From positions 21,333-85,332 of the forward strand of contig REEO01000075.1 of assembly GCA_007695035.1 (NCBI GenBank): a DNA stretch of 64,000 bases, written 5' to 3'. Each line of letters begins with the position of its first letter. Within the stretch, counting starts at the first letter, position 1. Under the pieces are notes generated by a model. The model did not search any database. It was not told the DNA's origin and saw only the letters and a program-made list of their open reading frames with translations. Below are positions 36,603 to 45,338 of this stretch, piece by piece. The position numbers and the translations under genes are program-made. Source of the DNA: Saprospirales bacterium (GTDB taxonomy: Bacteria; Bacteroidota; Bacteroidia; Chitinophagales; Saprospiraceae).

Positions 36603-37568
36603 ATGGATATTTTTTCAGATTTTTCTCCCACCCCCCTCAATTGGATTGACTTTTGTTACGCTGGTGAAACCCTGCAAATCGGTCTGAAAAGAGACGATCT
36701 GCCCTGTCCTTTACGAGGTGGCAACAAATTTAGGAAGTTGCGATACCATCCACTTTTTGTTCACCCTGAATCTGGTGCAGAGGTGGTTTCAGTTGGTGGA
36801 GGGTATTCCAATTTTGTAATTGCACTCACCTTGTTGTGTGTGGACGTTGGCTGTAAACCGCATTTTATAACCAACCACAGGGGCGAGGACAGTTGGCTGA
36901 TGCAGTTTTGTAAAGAGGCAGGTGCTGCCTTTTATTCAACCTCCAATTCCCGGTTGAGGGTGTGGCGCAAAGTAGGTTTTAATCCCGGGGAAATATCTGA
37001 AAAATTGAATGATTGTATTAGGATACCAGAAGGCGGGGGTGGAAAATGGTCAGAAAGGGGAGTGGCCGAAATGGTTGAGGAAATAAAAGCTCAGGTCACC
37101 GGACAAAGTTTTCACCTGTTAGTAGGTGCCGGGACGGGAACCACCTGTCGTTTTATATTGAAATACCTTCCCCCGACATGGAAGCTGTCTGCCTACCCGG
37201 GGGTTCGCGGAGTTCCTTTTAGAGAGTTTTTGGAGGAAATGGCCAAAGAGGTGGGGCGATCCGAATCATTTTCACTGCTGAATATTGAATTGGACAGGGG
37301 CATAGGTTTTATCTCAGAGGAGGAGGCCGGATTGATTGAATTATTTTACCAACAGACTGGGGTGTTGCTGGACCCATTTTACAGCGGAAAGGCCTTAGTG
37401 GCCTGGGTTAGGTCCGATGATAGGAAATTGCCCGCGATATTGATCCACAGCGGGGGAATTCAAGCCTGGATTGGACTAGCACAGCATTCCAGGAGCCAGG
37501 TTGTTAGGAAGCTCGGAGCAATTGCTACCGACAAACTGCGGAAAGTCAAAGTAGATCTATTCCTTTGA
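36603..37568 (+). CDS. PLP-dependent ACC deaminase/D-cysteine desulfhydrase-family enzyme
   Basis: A 321-aa fold-type II PLP enzyme. The PLP lysine is in CPLRGGNKFRKLRYH, followed by SVGGGYSNFVIAL and the phosphate-binding LLVGAGTGTTCRF. The C-terminal part has LLDPFYSGKALVAW and HSGGIQAWIG. The family includes 1-aminocyclopropane-1-carboxylate deaminase and D-cysteine desulfhydrase, which make ammonia plus a keto acid. Most bacterial members of this length are D-cysteine or D-amino-acid lyases, but the substrate cannot be set from the sequence. Confidence 0.82.
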   Translation: MDIFSDFSPTPLNWIDFCYAGETLQIGLKRDDLPCPLRGGNKFRKLRYHPLFVHPESGAEVVSVGGGYSNFVIALTLLCVDVGCKPHFITNHRGEDSWLMQFCKEAGAAFYSTSNSRLRVWRKVGFNPGEISEKLNDCIRIPEGGGGKWSERGVAEMVEEIKAQVTGQSFHLLVGAGTGTTCRFILKYLPPTWKLSAYPGVRGVPFREFLEEMAKEVGRSESFSLLNIELDRGIGFISEEEAGLIELFYQQTGVLLDPFYSGKALVAWVRSDDRKLPAILIHSGGIQAWIGLAQHSRSQVVRKLGAIATDKLRKVKVDLFL

Positions 37569-37986
37569 AGTTTTGGAAATGGTGTGGGGATTAAAAATTA
37601 ATTTGAAAACCCAATCGGTTCAGTTGAATGTAGATAATGCCGGCTGCTGTCACTTTGTAGAGGTTGCCGGGTGCTTTTATGTGGAAGATTGAAAACCTGT
37701 CCAGGAATAGTATATTTCGAGGAATTTTTAAGTATGGTTGAGGTTTTAGCCCAGGGCGACCTTAGGTCTGAGTGCATGGTATCAATGCGATAAATCGGAG
37801 AAATGTACGTCATTTACTCATTTTCTTGGGAAATGTACCTTTCCAAAAATGGGGGTTAAATTGCGGGGCAATAGGTTTTTACGCCTCCAATTCACTATCG
37901 TATTCCCCAATTGACCATTCAAAGCAGGAAAAAACAACCCTGAATATGCAATGATTCAATTGCCAGAAGGAAAGTCAAAAATGGTT
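37569..37986. other. Intergenic region without recognisable content
   Basis: This 418-bp stretch lies between the convergent PLP-enzyme and purN genes. Short open frames are present on both strands, but none shows protein-like composition, a family motif or a plausible start. I see no terminator with a T run. Confidence 0.5.
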
Positions 37987-38568
37987 TTAAAACCTGTCCC
38001 ATCCCTGATTCTGAATAAAAACATCCACCACAATGGGGTAGTACTTCAATTCCAGTTGCCGGACCTTTTTTTCGATGGAAGTTGGATCCTCCCCGGGTTC
38101 AATGGGAACGGATTTTTGAAAAATCACTCTGCCCCTGTCGTACTCTTCATTTACCAGGTGGATACTGATGCCGGACTGATCGCATTTGGCCTTGCTAACA
38201 GCGCGGTGTACATTGTGGCCGTACATTCCCTTTCCACCAAAGTCTGGTAAAAGAGCGGGGTGGATGTTGAGGATGCGGTTGGGGTAGATTTTTAGGAGAT
38301 TTTCCGGTATTTTTCTCAGAAAACCCGCCAGGATGATGAGGTCTGTTTGGCAGCGCTGCAAAATGTTCACTAATTTATCCGACATTAATTCTGAATTGGA
38401 GATCAGAGTGACGGGGATGTCGTGTTTCTTTCCCCTTTCAAAAATGCCGCTTTTTTCATTATTGGTGATAAAGAGATTGATCTGCGCTTTATCCGCTCCC
38501 TGGAAGTAATCCGCCAGTGCGGTTGCATTGGAGCCATTACCGGATGCAAAAACGGCAATATTTGTCAT
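37987..38568 (-). CDS. purN: Phosphoribosylglycinamide formyltransferase
   Basis: PurN transfers a formyl group from 10-formyl-THF to GAR, step three of purine synthesis. The 193-aa protein has the N-terminal phosphate loop VFASGNGSNATAL, the catalytic NIHPALLPDFGG (Asn/His) with KGMYGHNVH, and GISIHLVNEEYDRGRVIFQ with the catalytic Asp. It is the last gene of the bamD-omega-coaBC-DUF4835-purN run, 19 nt after the DUF4835 gene, so it is probably co-transcribed with envelope and cofactor genes rather than with other pur genes. Confidence 0.94.
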   Translation of the reverse strand: MTNIAVFASGNGSNATALADYFQGADKAQINLFITNNEKSGIFERGKKHDIPVTLISNSELMSDKLVNILQRCQTDLIILAGFLRKIPENLLKIYPNRILNIHPALLPDFGGKGMYGHNVHRAVSKAKCDQSGISIHLVNEEYDRGRVIFQKSVPIEPGEDPTSIEKKVRQLELKYYPIVVDVFIQNQGWDRF

Positions 38569-38587
38569 GGTTAGCCAGCTTGTCTGA

Positions 38588-39508
38588 TCAGGACCTCAGC
38601 GGTCGATAGTTGTTGATATTGGATGGATCGATCCGGGAGAGAATCTGATAAACGGCATTGCGGTCCTCTCTGGGAGCCTTGCTGAAAATTTCAACAATTT
38701 CAGTGCCTTTGGCGCGGGTGAAAATTTGAACGATCATGCTGTTGGGATAGGCTCTGTGAACCTCCTCGATGGTTTGAAGAGCTCTCAAAATAGCGGCCCT
38801 GCATTCTTCTGCGTCTTTGTGGCAGACATCCAGTCCCTTCCTGTGGTATTCATAAATCGCTTCCCGGAGTGGAATCACCCTGGGGTTCAATAGATTTTCC
38901 ACAATCCAGTAGCGGTTTCGATTGCCGTCCATTGCGCGCCAACCACCGAAGTTATCGGCCTCGGAAGACGGTATAGAATTTACCACGCTCTCAGCTCTTT
39001 TGAGATATCTTTCACCTCCCATTGGTACAAATGTCTCGTAGTCCAGCCCAAGAACTAGATAACCGTAGTAAGTCAGCAGGGCGGAAAGGTTGTCCAAATA
39101 GCTGTTGGGGGTTATTTGAAGGGTCTGGCCTTCGTTGTATATAAATTTGATATCGCGGTCGAGATGGTTGAGGAGGGTGGTTTCATATTCGCTGTTAAAT
39201 ACCGGTCTGGTTGCCTGAACAGCCAGTTCGGCGGTAAAAGTGTTGTTGTTCAGTTCTTCCTGAATGGTCATCTGAAAAGTCAGGTTGATGCGCTCCGCTG
39301 TGCCGTACGTCATATCCGTAAAGGACCTGTTGTTGAGAAAATCATTCAGGTCGTTTTCCAGGTTTCTGAAAATTTGCGGGTCAGTAGCTTGTATTTGGGG
39401 TGTGGAAACCCTGACGGAAGTGTTGAATTCTTGGGCCTGGATAAAAGGAGTCCAGAGAAATAAAATAACGGTGCTCAAAAAAGCACTAAGGCTTAGTATG
39501 CGGTTCAT
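38588..39508 (-). CDS. DUF4835 exported protein (PorD-like family)
   Basis: A 306-aa exported protein with a signal peptide (SAFLSTVILFLWTPFIQAQ). The mature part begins with the DUF4835 pattern EFNTSVRVSTPQIQATDPQIFRNLENDL and includes SYLDNLSALLTYYGYLVLGLDYETF. The family is Bacteroidota-specific and has been linked to type IX secretion under the name PorD; I treat that link as family knowledge. Its 5' end overlaps the 3' end of coaBC by 23 nt, indicating translational coupling. This order (omega, coaBC, DUF4835) recurs in the phylum. Confidence 0.8.
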   Translation of the reverse strand: MNRILSLSAFLSTVILFLWTPFIQAQEFNTSVRVSTPQIQATDPQIFRNLENDLNDFLNNRSFTDMTYGTAERINLTFQMTIQEELNNNTFTAELAVQATRPVFNSEYETTLLNHLDRDIKFIYNEGQTLQITPNSYLDNLSALLTYYGYLVLGLDYETFVPMGGERYLKRAESVVNSIPSSEADNFGGWRAMDGNRNRYWIVENLLNPRVIPLREAIYEYHRKGLDVCHKDAEECRAAILRALQTIEEVHRAYPNSMIVQIFTRAKGTEIVEIFSKAPREDRNAVYQILSRIDPSNINNYRPLRS

Positions 39509-40736
39509 AATTTTCAGCGATAAAATTTACAATCTCTTCGGCAATTTGCGCCTTTGGTTTTAACTCTAAATCCACACTCTTATTTTCCGAGATCAGCGAT
39601 ACTTTATTGGTGAAGTGGCCAAATCCGGCCCCTTCATCTGCCAGTGAGTTGAGAGCTATCGCATCGAAATATTTCTCCCGGAGCTTTTTGGAGGCATTTT
39701 CCTGTTCGTTGTCCGTCTCGAGGGCAAAGCCGAGGTGGTATTGATCTGCCTTTTTCCGCTTCCCGCAAATTGCTGCAATGTCCGGGTTTCGCTCGAATTC
39801 GATGGAAAGATTATCCTGTCCGCCCTTTTTAATCTTTTTATCGTATGCAGTCTTTGGCCTGTAATCTGAAACGGCTGCGGTAAATGCAGCAATGTCACAA
39901 TTCGGGTGCAACTGATCGCAGATGCGCTCCATTTCTCTCGCAGTCTCCACAGGGTAAAGGCTAATGGATGGGCTTTTGGGTGGTGCAACTTTCAGCGGGC
40001 CATGAACGACTTGCACAGTTGCTCCACTTCGGACAAATGCGTGCGCTAGTTCAATGCCCATTCGCCCTGTGCTGTGATTGGTAATAAACCTAACCGGGTC
40101 AATTTTTTCCACGGTAGGTCCTGCTGTAATCAGTACTTTTTTTCCTTTGAAAATCTTGCTGCGCTCAAAATGCCTGCAAATCAAACTGAAAATTTCATCA
40201 GGTTCCGACATCCTACCCGGTCCAACGAGCCCGCTCGCCAGTTCTCCATCTCCCACATCTATGAGATCGACTCCATCGCTTTGCAACAACTGCAAATTTC
40301 TACGGGTACTCGGGTGCTTCCACATGTCGAGGTCCATTGCCGGCGCGATCAGGCATTTACAACGGGCAGACAAATAAGTTGCTAAAAGCATATTGTCAGC
40401 AATTCCGGAAGCCATTTTGGCAAGGGTAGTGGCGGTGACCGGTGCGACAATAAATAAATCTGCCCAAAGTCCCCACGCCACATGGTCATTCCACTGGTCA
40501 TCGTCTGTGATGGATACTTGAACCTGATTGCGAGAAAGGGTGGAAAGGGTAACAGGGGAAATAAATGAAGTTGCGGCAGGAGTCATTACGACCCGCACAC
40601 TGGCGCCGGCTTTTACAAACAACCGGCACAGGTAAGCTGCTTTGTAGGCTGCAATGCTTCCGCAAATCCCCAGCAGGATTTTCTTTCCGGCCAATTCACC
40701 AGTATTTTGCCCTTTGCCGGGTTTCATAAGCCGCAA
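39486..40736 (-). CDS. coaBC: Bifunctional phosphopantothenoylcysteine decarboxylase/phosphopantothenate-cysteine ligase
   Basis: CoaBC carries out two steps of coenzyme A synthesis from 4'-phosphopantothenate. The N-terminal flavoprotein (about 1-190) has ICGSIAAYKAAYLCR, the catalytic His in NDHVAWG and the cysteine-loop region GDGELASGLVGPGRM. The motif that is usually PxMNxxMW reads PAMDLDMW here, with Asp135 in place of Asn. The C-terminal CoaB domain (from about 200) has LITAGPTVEKIDPVRFITNHSTGRMG and AAVSDYRP. It lies 21 nt after the omega gene and overlaps DUF4835. Met1 or Met4 could be the start. Confidence 0.95.
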   Translation of the reverse strand: MRLMKPGKGQNTGELAGKKILLGICGSIAAYKAAYLCRLFVKAGASVRVVMTPAATSFISPVTLSTLSRNQVQVSITDDDQWNDHVAWGLWADLFIVAPVTATTLAKMASGIADNMLLATYLSARCKCLIAPAMDLDMWKHPSTRRNLQLLQSDGVDLIDVGDGELASGLVGPGRMSEPDEIFSLICRHFERSKIFKGKKVLITAGPTVEKIDPVRFITNHSTGRMGIELAHAFVRSGATVQVVHGPLKVAPPKSPSISLYPVETAREMERICDQLHPNCDIAAFTAAVSDYRPKTAYDKKIKKGGQDNLSIEFERNPDIAAICGKRKKADQYHLGFALETDNEQENASKKLREKYFDAIALNSLADEGAGFGHFTNKVSLISENKSVDLELKPKAQIAEEIVNFIAENYEPHTKP

Positions 40737-40757
40737 TTGATGTGTAAAATAGATGGA

Positions 40758-41090
40758 TTAGTCATCCTCATCCCTGAAGCGATAATCCAATTCGCCATTC
40801 AGGTATTCGTTGATTGCAATGACAACAGGATTGGGAAGTTTCTCATAGAATTTACTGATTTCTACCTGCTCCTTGTTTTCCTGTATCTCCTCTATGGTGT
40901 CGGGGGTTACAGCGAATTCTTCCAGTTTAGAATGCAACTCACTCTTCAAATCCTGGGACAGCTGGTTGGCTCTTTTGGTAATTACGGCCAGCGTCTCGAA
41001 CATGTTTTTATTGCGATCAACCATCTCACCGAGACTACGCGGTGAAATATTGGGATCCATATCCTGTACCTTGGTTTTAATATCACTCAT
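40758..41090 (-). CDS. RNA polymerase omega-like (Rpb6/RpoZ) subunit
   Basis: A 110-aa protein without signal or membrane segments. The segment LGEMVDRNKNMFETLAVITKRANQLSQDL matches the N-terminal conserved helix pattern of Bacteroidota omega/Rpb6 proteins, which help assemble and stabilise RNA polymerase. Its place between bamD and coaBC is the usual position in this phylum and supports the call. It overlaps the end of bamD by 8 nt. The C-terminal half (LPNPVVIAINEYLNGELDYRF) is lineage-specific. Confidence 0.75.
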   Translation of the reverse strand: MSDIKTKVQDMDPNISPRSLGEMVDRNKNMFETLAVITKRANQLSQDLKSELHSKLEEFAVTPDTIEEIQENKEQVEISKFYEKLPNPVVIAINEYLNGELDYRFRDEDD

Positions 41091-41898
41091 TGGTCAAAGC
41101 GTTTACTTGTTCACGTGAAATTTGATAAAAATTACTCAGTTCAGCCCGGTATGGACTGTCAGAATGCCTCCTTACAAAATTGTTGTAGGCGGTAATGGTT
41201 TGTTGGTAGCGCTCGGGTTGGCGTGCGAGGATGCTGTTCTCGGCCCAGTAAAAACTGGATTTAACAATCATGTAGCGCACCTTTTCTATGTCCTGGGTCT
41301 CTGGATAATCCTGTAGTAAATGCTCAAAACTCTTTATTGCCGCCTGGTAATGTCCCATATTATAGTAGAGATCAGCCTGATAATACGCCTTTCTTTCCAG
41401 TTTTCTCCTCATCTCGTCCATCAAATCGTTGATTTCCGGGATGCGATCACTATTGGGATACCGTGTTACATACCTTTGAAAACTCTCGATGGCTTTGTGT
41501 GTGAACTCCTGGTCAAGTCTGAAGGATGGAGAGAGCAGATAATTGGAATAAGCTGCCATGAAGTTTGCTTCCTGTCTTTTGGAACTGGTTGGAAAACTGC
41601 TGGCAAAATTTTCAAAGTAAAATGCAGAAAGGATATACTGCTCCAGGTGATAATGGGTGTATGCGTACCGAAAAAAGAGCTCCTCGGCCTGTGATCTCCC
41701 ACGGTAAGTATTTAATACCAGTTCGAAAAGCGTGCGGGCCCTGTCGTATTCTTCATTGTCATAATACTCCATTCCCGCATTCAGAATGCGTTCGGGGTCA
41801 CCACTCATCCTAGTGCGTTCAAATTCACTTCTGCAACCGCTCAAAAGCAGCAGAAGAGTTACTATGGCTATAAAAGGTATGGCCGATGTTTTTGTCAT
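41083..41898 (-). CDS. bamD: Outer membrane protein assembly factor BamD
   Basis: BamD is the lipoprotein partner of BamA in inserting beta-barrel proteins into the outer membrane. The 271-aa protein has a lipobox (LLLSGC, Cys22) and five TPR-like repeats (EYYDNEEYDRARTLFELV, YHLEQYILSAFYFENFA, and later DLYYNMGHYQAAIKSFEHLL). It heads the operon that continues with omega, coaBC, DUF4835 and purN. Its -7 box (41906-41913) lies so close that the mRNA leader would be 2-3 nt. Confidence 0.9.
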   Translation of the reverse strand: MTKTSAIPFIAIVTLLLLLSGCRSEFERTRMSGDPERILNAGMEYYDNEEYDRARTLFELVLNTYRGRSQAEELFFRYAYTHYHLEQYILSAFYFENFASSFPTSSKRQEANFMAAYSNYLLSPSFRLDQEFTHKAIESFQRYVTRYPNSDRIPEINDLMDEMRRKLERKAYYQADLYYNMGHYQAAIKSFEHLLQDYPETQDIEKVRYMIVKSSFYWAENSILARQPERYQQTITAYNNFVRRHSDSPYRAELSNFYQISREQVNALTNE

Positions 41899-41905
41899 AA
41901 GAGCG

Positions 41906-41938
41906 CAAAATTACTACTTATTTTACAAAGCATTGCAA
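41906..41938 (-). promoter_or_regulatory. bamD promoter with near-leaderless start (TAATTTTG)
   Basis: On the minus strand TAATTTTG (41913-41906) ends 7 nt before the bamD ATG. A TTG at 41938-41936 lies 22 nt upstream. The expected transcription start is within about 3 nt of the start codon. Confidence 0.45.
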
Positions 41939-42205
41939 ATCAACAGTCGCAAACTGTCAATTTTGTCCGATTGTCGGTGTTTTAACTGTCTTTCGAGCAG
42001 CTAATTGTTAGAGCATCTACTTTTTTGCAGCGGCAAGCTTTGGGCTACCAACTTTTTTTATGGAGGTTTGGGGCTCTATGGAACGACCTTGTATTAATGC
42101 ATTAACAGTGCATGATTTTTAAGATTCCTTTATCTCTAAAGCCCACCGGAATAATAGATCTTGATCATTATACTCGGCCGTTTTGGAATATTTATCTGTC
42201 GAAAC

Positions 42206-42236
42206 TTGTATTTATGTTAGCTTTATGTTAACTTTG
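42206..42236 (+). promoter_or_regulatory. Promoter of the hybrid sensor gene (TTG-N20-TAACTTTG)
   Basis: TTG at 42206-42208 and TAACTTTG at 42229-42236 are spaced by 20 nt, an ideal Bacteroidota promoter. The leader would be about 18 nt. The spacer contains one copy of a repeated TTATGTTA motif. Confidence 0.65.
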
Positions 42237-42259
42237 CATCTGAAACAATTTTCTATGAA

Positions 42260-45118
42260 ATGCAATATCTATTACCTGTCTTTGCAATGTTATATTCTTT
42301 GGGTTTCTCCGTTGACCTTTTAGCAGAGCGAAATCAAAAAGATCTGTTCGGTATTTCAGGTGGACCCTTTTATCTTATCTCGCAGCAAGACCCATATTGT
42401 GAAACTCCATATTGCAGCTTGTGGGTTGCCCGAAATTATTTTGAATTGTACGAGGTGCTCAGTGATGCGATTTCTAAATCCGCTGAGAAAGGAGTAGTTG
42501 AACACCGATGGAAAAAGGAGCTGCTTATATTTTCATTACTTGAAGATGGCCTTTGTGAAAGCGCCTTAATGTTTATAGAAGATGAAGTCGATGCCGAGGA
42601 CAAAGACAGTCATTTTTATACCCGGATGGTCCGCGCAAGGATATTTGATTGCATCGGAAATAAGGAAAAAGCATTGAATGAGCTCGATCTGATGACCCGG
42701 ATGGTTGATATGCATGATCCATGGCAACAGTTTTACCTGCATGAGACCAAGGCCATATTTTACAGGTCTGGCAGCATGTACGACAAAATGGAATCCTCCG
42801 TCAGGTCAGCATTAGATTGGGCCAGGGAAATTGGCCAGCCTTACATCCAGATGAGTACATATTACAAATTGGGTTTCGTACTTGCTGAGTTGAGAGATCC
42901 CGCAGAGGCTATTAAATATCTGCAAAAAGGACGTCAAATTGCCAAGCAAATGGAGAGTCCTCATCAACTTTGGCGTTTTTATGCCTGCGAGGGCATCTGT
43001 CGTGTTCAGAAGGATGATTTTGAAGGAGGTGTAGAACTTTTGGAATACGCCGGTGAGATCGGAAATGAATATGGTATTATGTTTTGTGGGTCAAATTTTG
43101 CATTTCTTGCCAAGGGGCTTTACATGACGGGTCGGAAAGAGGAAGGTCTTGAAGAAGCTGAATACGTCTGGGCCAGTGTGAAGGACTCAGATGATATTAG
43201 AGATCGCCGCAATGTCCTCCATGCCCTTTACGATATTTACAAAGCCGATGGGCAGTTCGAAAAAGCCCTGGAGGTAGGTGAGAATCTGACGAAACACAGA
43301 GAAGCCCTTTTTGCCCAGGAATATAGTGGTTTGGTAGCAGAATTGGAGACCCGGTTTCGAATGCGGGAAAACGAACTCATACTGGTAGAGCGGGACCAGG
43401 AACTCGCCATGGAAAAAGCCCACTCGGCCAGTATCCGCGCCTGGATTTGGACGGGATTTGGTTTGAGTCTTTTGCTTCTGGGACTCGCAGGGGTGTTTTA
43501 TTATTATTTTGTTCAGAGGAAGAAAATTGCTGCTGAGCTTTCGCAAAAAAACCTGGAACTCAAAGCCCTGGATGAATCCAAAACTCGTTTTTTTGAAGAC
43601 TTGTCTCACGAATTCAGAACGCCCCTTTCCCTCATTATCGGTCACCTCAATGAATTGGTTGAAAAGGACAATAGACCCCAAGTTGAACGCAGATTAAAAA
43701 TTGCCCTGCGAAACAGCGACCGTCTAAAGGAATTGATTACCCAAATTCTCGATATTTCCTGCATAGAGGCGGGGCGCCTTGGGCTTAAAACCAAATTTGT
43801 TGACCCTTCGAGGTGGTTTAAGCAAAAAGCAGAGGCTTTTGAATCCCTTGTACTGGCTAAAGGTGGTAAAATGGAGATCGATCTCCATTTTCCAGAAGAC
43901 ACTGAAATCGCCATAGACACAGATAAGATGGAAAAAATTCTCAACAACCTGCTGCACAATGCTGTGAAATACATCGGTTCCGGGGATGAAATTCAAGTCG
44001 TTGGCGGATTGAAACAGAGTGAAAAGCAGACGAGTGAGTTAGTGTTTTCAGTTACCGACAGCGGTCCGGGAATCTCCGAAGAAGTAGCCGGAAGACTGTT
44101 TGAGAGAAAGGTGAAGGGAGCATTGCCTTCGGGAGGCCAGGCGGGTTACGGAATCGGACTTGCGCTTTCCGCTGAGTTGGCCCGGATAATGGAGGGAAGC
44201 ATTGAACTGGATCATAACTACATCAATGGCTCCAGATTTATTGTAAAAATCCCTGTGCAATGTATGAGCAGCCTAAAAGTGGCTTCCATGACTTCTGTTT
44301 CCGCCGGCAGTCTTCAACTTCGGGAACGGACCGGCAAACTCGTTTCGGTGGAGAATCTACATACGGTTCTCATCGTAGAGGACCACCTTGAAACAGCCAA
44401 TTACCTGGAAGAAATCCTTGGTAAGAAGTACCGGACCATTTGTGTGTCCAATGCCAATGACGCAATGATTGTTTTGAAAGAACGGGAAGTAGATCTCCTG
44501 CTCACTGATGTGCAAATGCCAGGTAAAAATGGCTATGAGCTTACACGTGATGTTAGAACGACTAATACCACTTACAAAGGGATCCCTGTGGTACTGCTAT
44601 CTGCTACAGTTTCGGAGAAAGCTAAAATCAAAGGCCTGGATTGTGGAGCAGATGACTTTATGGCTAAACCCATTGAGAAAAAGCACCTCCTGAGCCGAAT
44701 TGACAATCTGATTCAAAAGAGTAAAGAGGGTTCTAAGGTCGGTTTAGAAACTACCGGAACCGGGGCGGTTGGATACGAAGTGGAAACATTGAGAAAGGCC
44801 GAGTCCGTAATTTTGGACAACCTTGCACAGGAAAACTTCACAGTGAATGGTCTTGCACTCCAAAGCGGAGTTTCCAAAAGAAGCCTTGAACGACTATTTA
44901 AGAAGCATTTCAATAAAACCCCTGCCGCATTTATTAAAGAAAAACGCCTCGAAGCGGCCTGGCACCTTCTGGAAGAACAGCGATGCAATTCGATAGCCCG
45001 GGTGCGTGAAATTGTGGGAATAAACAATCCTTCCTATTTTTCACGGGCTTTTAAAGCGAAATACGGTTGCTCTCCTTCGGAGATGTTATCGACTAAACCT
45101 TCACATGCCGAGGCTTAG
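42260..45118 (+). CDS. Hybrid sensor kinase fused to response regulator and AraC-type regulator, TPR sensor
   Basis: A 952-aa one-protein signalling system. A signal-like N-terminus precedes about 330 residues of TPR-like helices that should lie in the periplasm, then one transmembrane helix (about 395-417). The HisKA domain has the phosphoacceptor in LSHEFRTPLS (His450). The HATPase has NNLLHNAVKY, DSGPGIS and GYGIGLAL. The receiver (about 700-820) has the acidic pair VEDH, Asp750 in LLTDVQMPG and Lys803. The C-terminus is an AraC HTH (about 850-943). The layout matches hybrid two-component systems of Bacteroidota, but the sensor is TPR rather than the Reg_prop propeller used for glycans. 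No target genes adjoin it. Confidence 0.92.
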   Translation: MQYLLPVFAMLYSLGFSVDLLAERNQKDLFGISGGPFYLISQQDPYCETPYCSLWVARNYFELYEVLSDAISKSAEKGVVEHRWKKELLIFSLLEDGLCESALMFIEDEVDAEDKDSHFYTRMVRARIFDCIGNKEKALNELDLMTRMVDMHDPWQQFYLHETKAIFYRSGSMYDKMESSVRSALDWAREIGQPYIQMSTYYKLGFVLAELRDPAEAIKYLQKGRQIAKQMESPHQLWRFYACEGICRVQKDDFEGGVELLEYAGEIGNEYGIMFCGSNFAFLAKGLYMTGRKEEGLEEAEYVWASVKDSDDIRDRRNVLHALYDIYKADGQFEKALEVGENLTKHREALFAQEYSGLVAELETRFRMRENELILVERDQELAMEKAHSASIRAWIWTGFGLSLLLLGLAGVFYYYFVQRKKIAAELSQKNLELKALDESKTRFFEDLSHEFRTPLSLIIGHLNELVEKDNRPQVERRLKIALRNSDRLKELITQILDISCIEAGRLGLKTKFVDPSRWFKQKAEAFESLVLAKGGKMEIDLHFPEDTEIAIDTDKMEKILNNLLHNAVKYIGSGDEIQVVGGLKQSEKQTSELVFSVTDSGPGISEEVAGRLFERKVKGALPSGGQAGYGIGLALSAELARIMEGSIELDHNYINGSRFIVKIPVQCMSSLKVASMTSVSAGSLQLRERTGKLVSVENLHTVLIVEDHLETANYLEEILGKKYRTICVSNANDAMIVLKEREVDLLLTDVQMPGKNGYELTRDVRTTNTTYKGIPVVLLSATVSEKAKIKGLDCGADDFMAKPIEKKHLLSRIDNLIQKSKEGSKVGLETTGTGAVGYEVETLRKAESVILDNLAQENFTVNGLALQSGVSKRSLERLFKKHFNKTPAAFIKEKRLEAAWHLLEEQRCNSIARVREIVGINNPSYFSRAFKAKYGCSPSEMLSTKPSHAEA

Positions 45119-45125
45119 CGCCCCA

Positions 45126-45263
45126 TTAGTTTTTGGGGTACGGACAATTTCTACAGCCTGAACCACAGCAGTATCCTCGCCTTAGAAGGTATTTTCTCGT
45201 GAAAACGTATTTGCCGCCCTCAATTATGTAGTCTTCTCCCTTTACCAACTTCTCCGATTTCAT
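45126..45263 (-). CDS. DUF5522 mini-protein
   Basis: A 45-aa protein that is easy to miss. The sequence contains GEDYIIEGGKYVFT followed by RGYCCGSGCRNCPY, the Cys-rich signature of the DUF5522 family found mainly in Bacteroidota. Four Cys in the CC-x3-C-x2-C pattern suggest metal or Fe-S binding, but this is inference. It lies 75 nt downstream of the DUF6580 gene on the same strand and is probably co-transcribed. Function unknown. Confidence 0.8.
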   Translation of the reverse strand: MKSEKLVKGEDYIIEGGKYVFTRKYLLRRGYCCGSGCRNCPYPKN

Positions 45264-45338
45264 GGAATTGGCTTATTCATATCAAAAGCGGGCTGCCAGG
45301 CCTTTTATTCGCCTTTATCCTGTTGGTTTGATAAGCTT

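Larger units (their letters stand above)
41899..42259. other. Divergent promoter region bamD / hybrid sensor
   Basis: This 361-bp gap carries the bamD promoter at its left end and the hybrid-sensor promoter at its right end. A TTATGTTA-G/A-CTT direct repeat lies at 42212-42234. I see no ORF in it. Confidence 0.5.
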
